Shown here in pieces: positions 60,893 through 64,000 of a stretch of 64,000 nt of DNA. Under the pieces are notes generated by a model that saw nothing but the letters and a program-made list of their open reading frames with translations, was not told the origin of the DNA and ran no database searches. Within the stretch, counting starts at the first letter, position 1. Every line of letters begins with the position of its first letter. The stretch covers positions 24,190 through 88,189 of the forward strand of contig JAODUP010001582.1 in assembly GCA_025642065.1 (NCBI GenBank). The letters run 5' to 3'. This stretch comes from Paralvinella palmiformis. Its lineage: Eukaryota > Annelida > Polychaeta > Terebellida > Alvinellidae. Position numbers and translations under genes: made by a program.

Positions 60893-63105
60893 AGACTTGA
60901 AAATAAATATGGAAAATAACTTTATTGTCTGTTATTTCTTACTTAGAATTATGTTTTTCCAGCAAAAGTATCAGGATACGGAAATGTTATGCATTTATCA
61001 ATATAATTACACTATGAGGAATATATTGATGCATTTGAAAGACTATGGGTACTTTGGATCATGGTGAATATAATGAAATATGATTAGTATTGAAAAAAAT
61101 ACTAAATATACGACATAAGGGGTCGTTAAGCAATGCATTAAATAAAACAGGAATTTGTCAGGAAATCGACGTTCTAATTATTTAGAATATTCAATGAGGC
61201 ACACGAATCACAGTTCAATATTTGGTATGACCACCGCGGGCATCATACAGAACTTGTACTCGTCGAGGCATCCTGTCAATCAGGGTTGCCAGTGTTTGAA
61301 GGAGCAGAGCTTGCCATGCATCAATGACTGCCTGTCGCAATTCCGCCAGATTAGTAGGCTGGTTGGCACTAGCATCCATGGTGCGTGTTACTTCGGACCA
61401 CATGTTCTCTATAGGATTCATATCCGGAGATACTGCTGGTCATTCCATGTGTTCGATCCCTTCAATTTCCATGAAATTGACCACTGTGCGAGCTCTGTGA
61501 GGCCTGGCGTTGTCATCCTGGTACACAAAATATGCCCAAATGTCAAACGAACAAATGGCAATAACTGTTCCTCCAGGATCTGTAGGTACTGGTACTGATC
61601 CAGGTTTCCATCGATGATGTGAAGGTCATAATTTCCACCATGGTGGAAAGTACCCCATATCGTAACTCCACCGCCCCCTGCTTGGACTCTAAGTACGATG
61701 CAATCTTCATTATAGGCCTCATGTTGCTGTCCGGATAAAGCAGGAATCTGGATTCAGCGCTGAAGATGACATGCTGCCAATGACCTGGTCGCCAGTTGAG
61801 ACGGTTTCTAGCCCAATCCATACACGCCTGTCGATGTTTTTGCAACAATAAAGGTTTCTTCAGAGGTCTCCTGGCGAAGTAACCTGCACGGATCAATCGC
61901 AGATTCACTAGCATTCTGGATACAGGGGTGTTAGTGAACCATAACCACTCAGCACGAAGGGTGTTTGCTGACTAGGTATGCCCATTTCGGCACAAACGTA
62001 GTAGATAACGGGCTTCTCTTTCTGTTGTCTTACGAGGACGTCCGGGTCTAGTTCTGGGTGTGGGTATGCACGTCTCACGATTTCTCTTAAGCACATTTGA
62101 GACTGTTCCCTGTCCTATCCCAAGAGCTTGGACAATAATCTCCCGTTTGGAACCCATAGGCCAAATGACAAGAACTCGTCGATAAATTCCTTCATTTGAA
62201 TGACGGATCATGATGTCAAGAAAGTTGCCTAAACATTTCAGCAAATTCCGCCGGCACGCCCGAGTACAACTAGAGATATCAATAGCTATACCCCCTTATT
62301 TATAGAACCTCAGATATTACGCCACATGGACCTTGGGTGTTTTATTGGTCACCCACTCACTGAAAACAATACCACGTGTTGAAAACGTATGCCAAAATAC
62401 TCGTCACGTATCAATGATTACGCTGATATCACTGAACAGATCATAAACACTAACCAACTGGTTCTAATATGCTGTTCCATAAAAGAATGCAACGGATAAA
62501 AAAATATTCCATGTTTATTTTCATTTCTGTATATTATGTACAATTTAAACTTATTTGACCAATTAATTAATTCACTAATTTAATCACCTATTGGTTTAAT
62601 TAAATTGCTTTCACACCTCTCCTTAAATACGTATAATACAATATTTTTTTCGTTTATCAGGTTATATAGATCATAACATTTGGAAATTATTTGTTCCAAA
62701 TATTCTACATGTGTATATAATAACAGTAATTTAACAATATGTCAACATCGTCAATAATATTATGAATATCAACATTAGTTCAATATGATAATCAATATTC
62801 TAATCACCATCTTCACAAAGGTAACTTTTAATATACACCAAAGCGGCAGCCCTCAATCATGGTACATTTAAGAGTCTCTCTCAACATTTTTCGGATCCAG
62901 ATATCTGGGGAGTTACTAAGTAGTAAACGTTCTTTATGTTATATAGTAATACTATTTGTTAGAGATATATCTATACAACAGACAATGATACAATCTACTA
63001 TGAAGCTTAAATAACTCCCCATTTATATAATAATTCCCACTAATTTTAATGATATTTAAATACCTTCATAGATTTTAAATCTACCATTTATCTTAAATAA
63101 AACAA
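60893..63105. other. Segment present only in right arm, with Tc1 copy and segment D
   Basis: Interrupts the arm alignment at the equivalent of 21900. It holds the Tc1-like element and, at 62690-63105, a plus-strand block like segment A (caatattctaatcaccatct, then tcacNaaggtaa, ggtacattNaag). Confidence 0.6.
61200..62250 (-). pseudogene. Tc1-like transposase (DD34E), inactivated
   Basis: The minus-strand DNA-binding part at 62244-62000 reads GSKREIIVQALGIGQGTVSN and RTRPGRPRKTTERE, with helix-turn-helix and GRPR hook. The catalytic part includes WARNRLNWRPGHWQHVIFSA, where the first catalytic Asp of FSDESRF is replaced by Ala. It then continues in other frames with YQDDNARPHRARTV (second Asp) and SPDMNPIENMWSEV (Glu). 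There are 34 residues between the second Asp and the Glu. A stop replaces a Trp before PAVSPD, and at least two frameshifts are present. Terminal inverted repeats could not be found by eye. Confidence 0.85.
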
Positions 63106-63424
63106 AAACTATTGATTTTATATTATCATTAGTAACAGGTTTTTGATATAGACGACATTTTATACAAATCAAAGTGCAGCCATGATGGGAAAATTAATAT
63201 GTTGTTATTAAGTTATTAAATCAGGAATAAGCTTCAAATTTCACAATATAACATTACATTACAGCTGATAAATTATGTGCTGCGCGTTGAGACTTCACGT
63301 TGAAAGAAAATTTGTTTTTAGAAGGATCAGATCTTTAAGATAATTTTATAGTAAGGAACATTATCCAAATACAAAAGGAAAGATCAGGTATAAATTGGTA
63401 ATATTATTATAAAATATGACGTGC

Positions 63425-63480
63425 ATGTGTGTGCGAGGGCTTGCGCGCGCTCGCTTGCGCACGCGCGCATGTGTGTGTGT
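63425..63480. repeat. Alternating purine-pyrimidine GC-rich tract
   Basis: gtgtgtgcgag, then cttgcgcgcgctcgcttgcg, cacgcgcgcatgtgtgtgtg: potential Z-DNA. It lies where the left arm has a (CA)n repeat (21555-21640). Confidence 0.9.
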
Positions 63481-64000
63481 AAATAGCAATTGTCTTCTAA
63501 CACTTGTTATTAAAATATAACATCTAATAGTATGGTAAACAAACTGTTAGTCAGTAATGTGTCTTATATGCTGCAACCAAAACAGGTGAACCAATTATTA
63601 TAAGCTATTTTATATAAATAAGCTGTCTCCTCGTATTGTTCTATAGAATATTTCCAGTCAGACCTGTCTATAAATAATGTCATAGTATTATATCTTTCTA
63701 CATCATATATTATTGTTAATCACTCCAACCATTTACCCATTCACCAGATCTTCAAAACATGGAGGACCACAATGTAAAGCCTTGGTAGAGATGACTGGAA
63801 AAAATAAATAGTCTATTTTTGTATTTTTATGTGACAAGGTATAACAAACTATATTACAAATCGGTATGTGACTCTCTTATCTGACATAGTTAATTGGGAT
63901 ATATTTGCCGTTAAGTACATTATTGTTCGATTTATACGTGATCTAATTTTTAGATACACAATAATCCTTTACGCTGAAGCTTTCTGCCATCATGTACTAT

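Larger units (their letters stand above)
54900..64000. repeat. Right arm of large inverted duplication (continues beyond window)
   Basis: Reverse complement of 21065-26480; anchors are listed with the left arm. Two segments have no counterpart in the left arm: about 57551-58985 and about 60893-63105. Confidence 0.9.

Overview
This is a gene-poor, visibly AT-rich stretch of animal nuclear DNA. There are no operons or ribosome binding sites, many long (TA)n, (GT)n and (AAT)n tracts, tRNA-derived SINEs, degraded LINEs, a Ty3/Gypsy LTR element and two Tc1/mariner-type transposons. The style suggests a lophotrochozoan, most likely a mollusc; this is an inference from repeat style and from an expanded carbohydrate-sulfotransferase-like family, and no species can be named. 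Nearly all long open frames are microsatellites, transposon remains or chance. || Layout: 1-3000, interspersed repeat and anonymous DNA; 3.1-4.2 kb, LINE (-); 4.5-5.0 kb, fold-back and a duplicated segment; 7.0-7.9 kb, sulfotransferase-like pseudogene; 9.6-10.2 kb, LINE; 13.9-17.2 kb, a sulfotransferase-like relic split by a SINE and a LINE, followed by another LINE; 17.5-18.4 kb, mariner-type element with both terminal inverted repeats; 19.4-19.7 kb, SINE; 21.1-26.5 kb, left arm of a large inverted duplication; 28-29.7 kb, interspersed element and a 66-bp minisatellite; 30.2-31.9 kb, a direct paralogue of part of the arm; 32.6-33.2 kb, a frameshifted secreted-protein-like gene; 35-40 kb, SINE, duplicated segments and LINE tails; 41.4-42.4 kb, the only long intact non-transposon open frame (315 aa, sulfotransferase-like); 43.4 kb, SINE; 45.8-46.2 kb, a sulfotransferase relic with an internal inversion; 46.9-50.6 kb, Gypsy element with both LTRs; 51-53.4 kb, interspersed repeat, weak open frames and SINE; 53.7-54.1 kb, duplicated segment; 54.9-64 kb, right arm of the inverted duplication, carrying two large extra segments, one with a Tc1 copy. 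|| The unifying theme is repeated local duplication. Pieces of a unit built around a divergent, Golgi-type sulfotransferase-like gene occur at least six times in both orientations, with conserved 5' flanks, and all but one are broken. Even the intact member has lost the recognisable PAPS-binding motifs of the family, so it is either a neofunctionalised divergent protein or a young pseudogene. All comparisons were made by eye; identities and boundaries are approximate.
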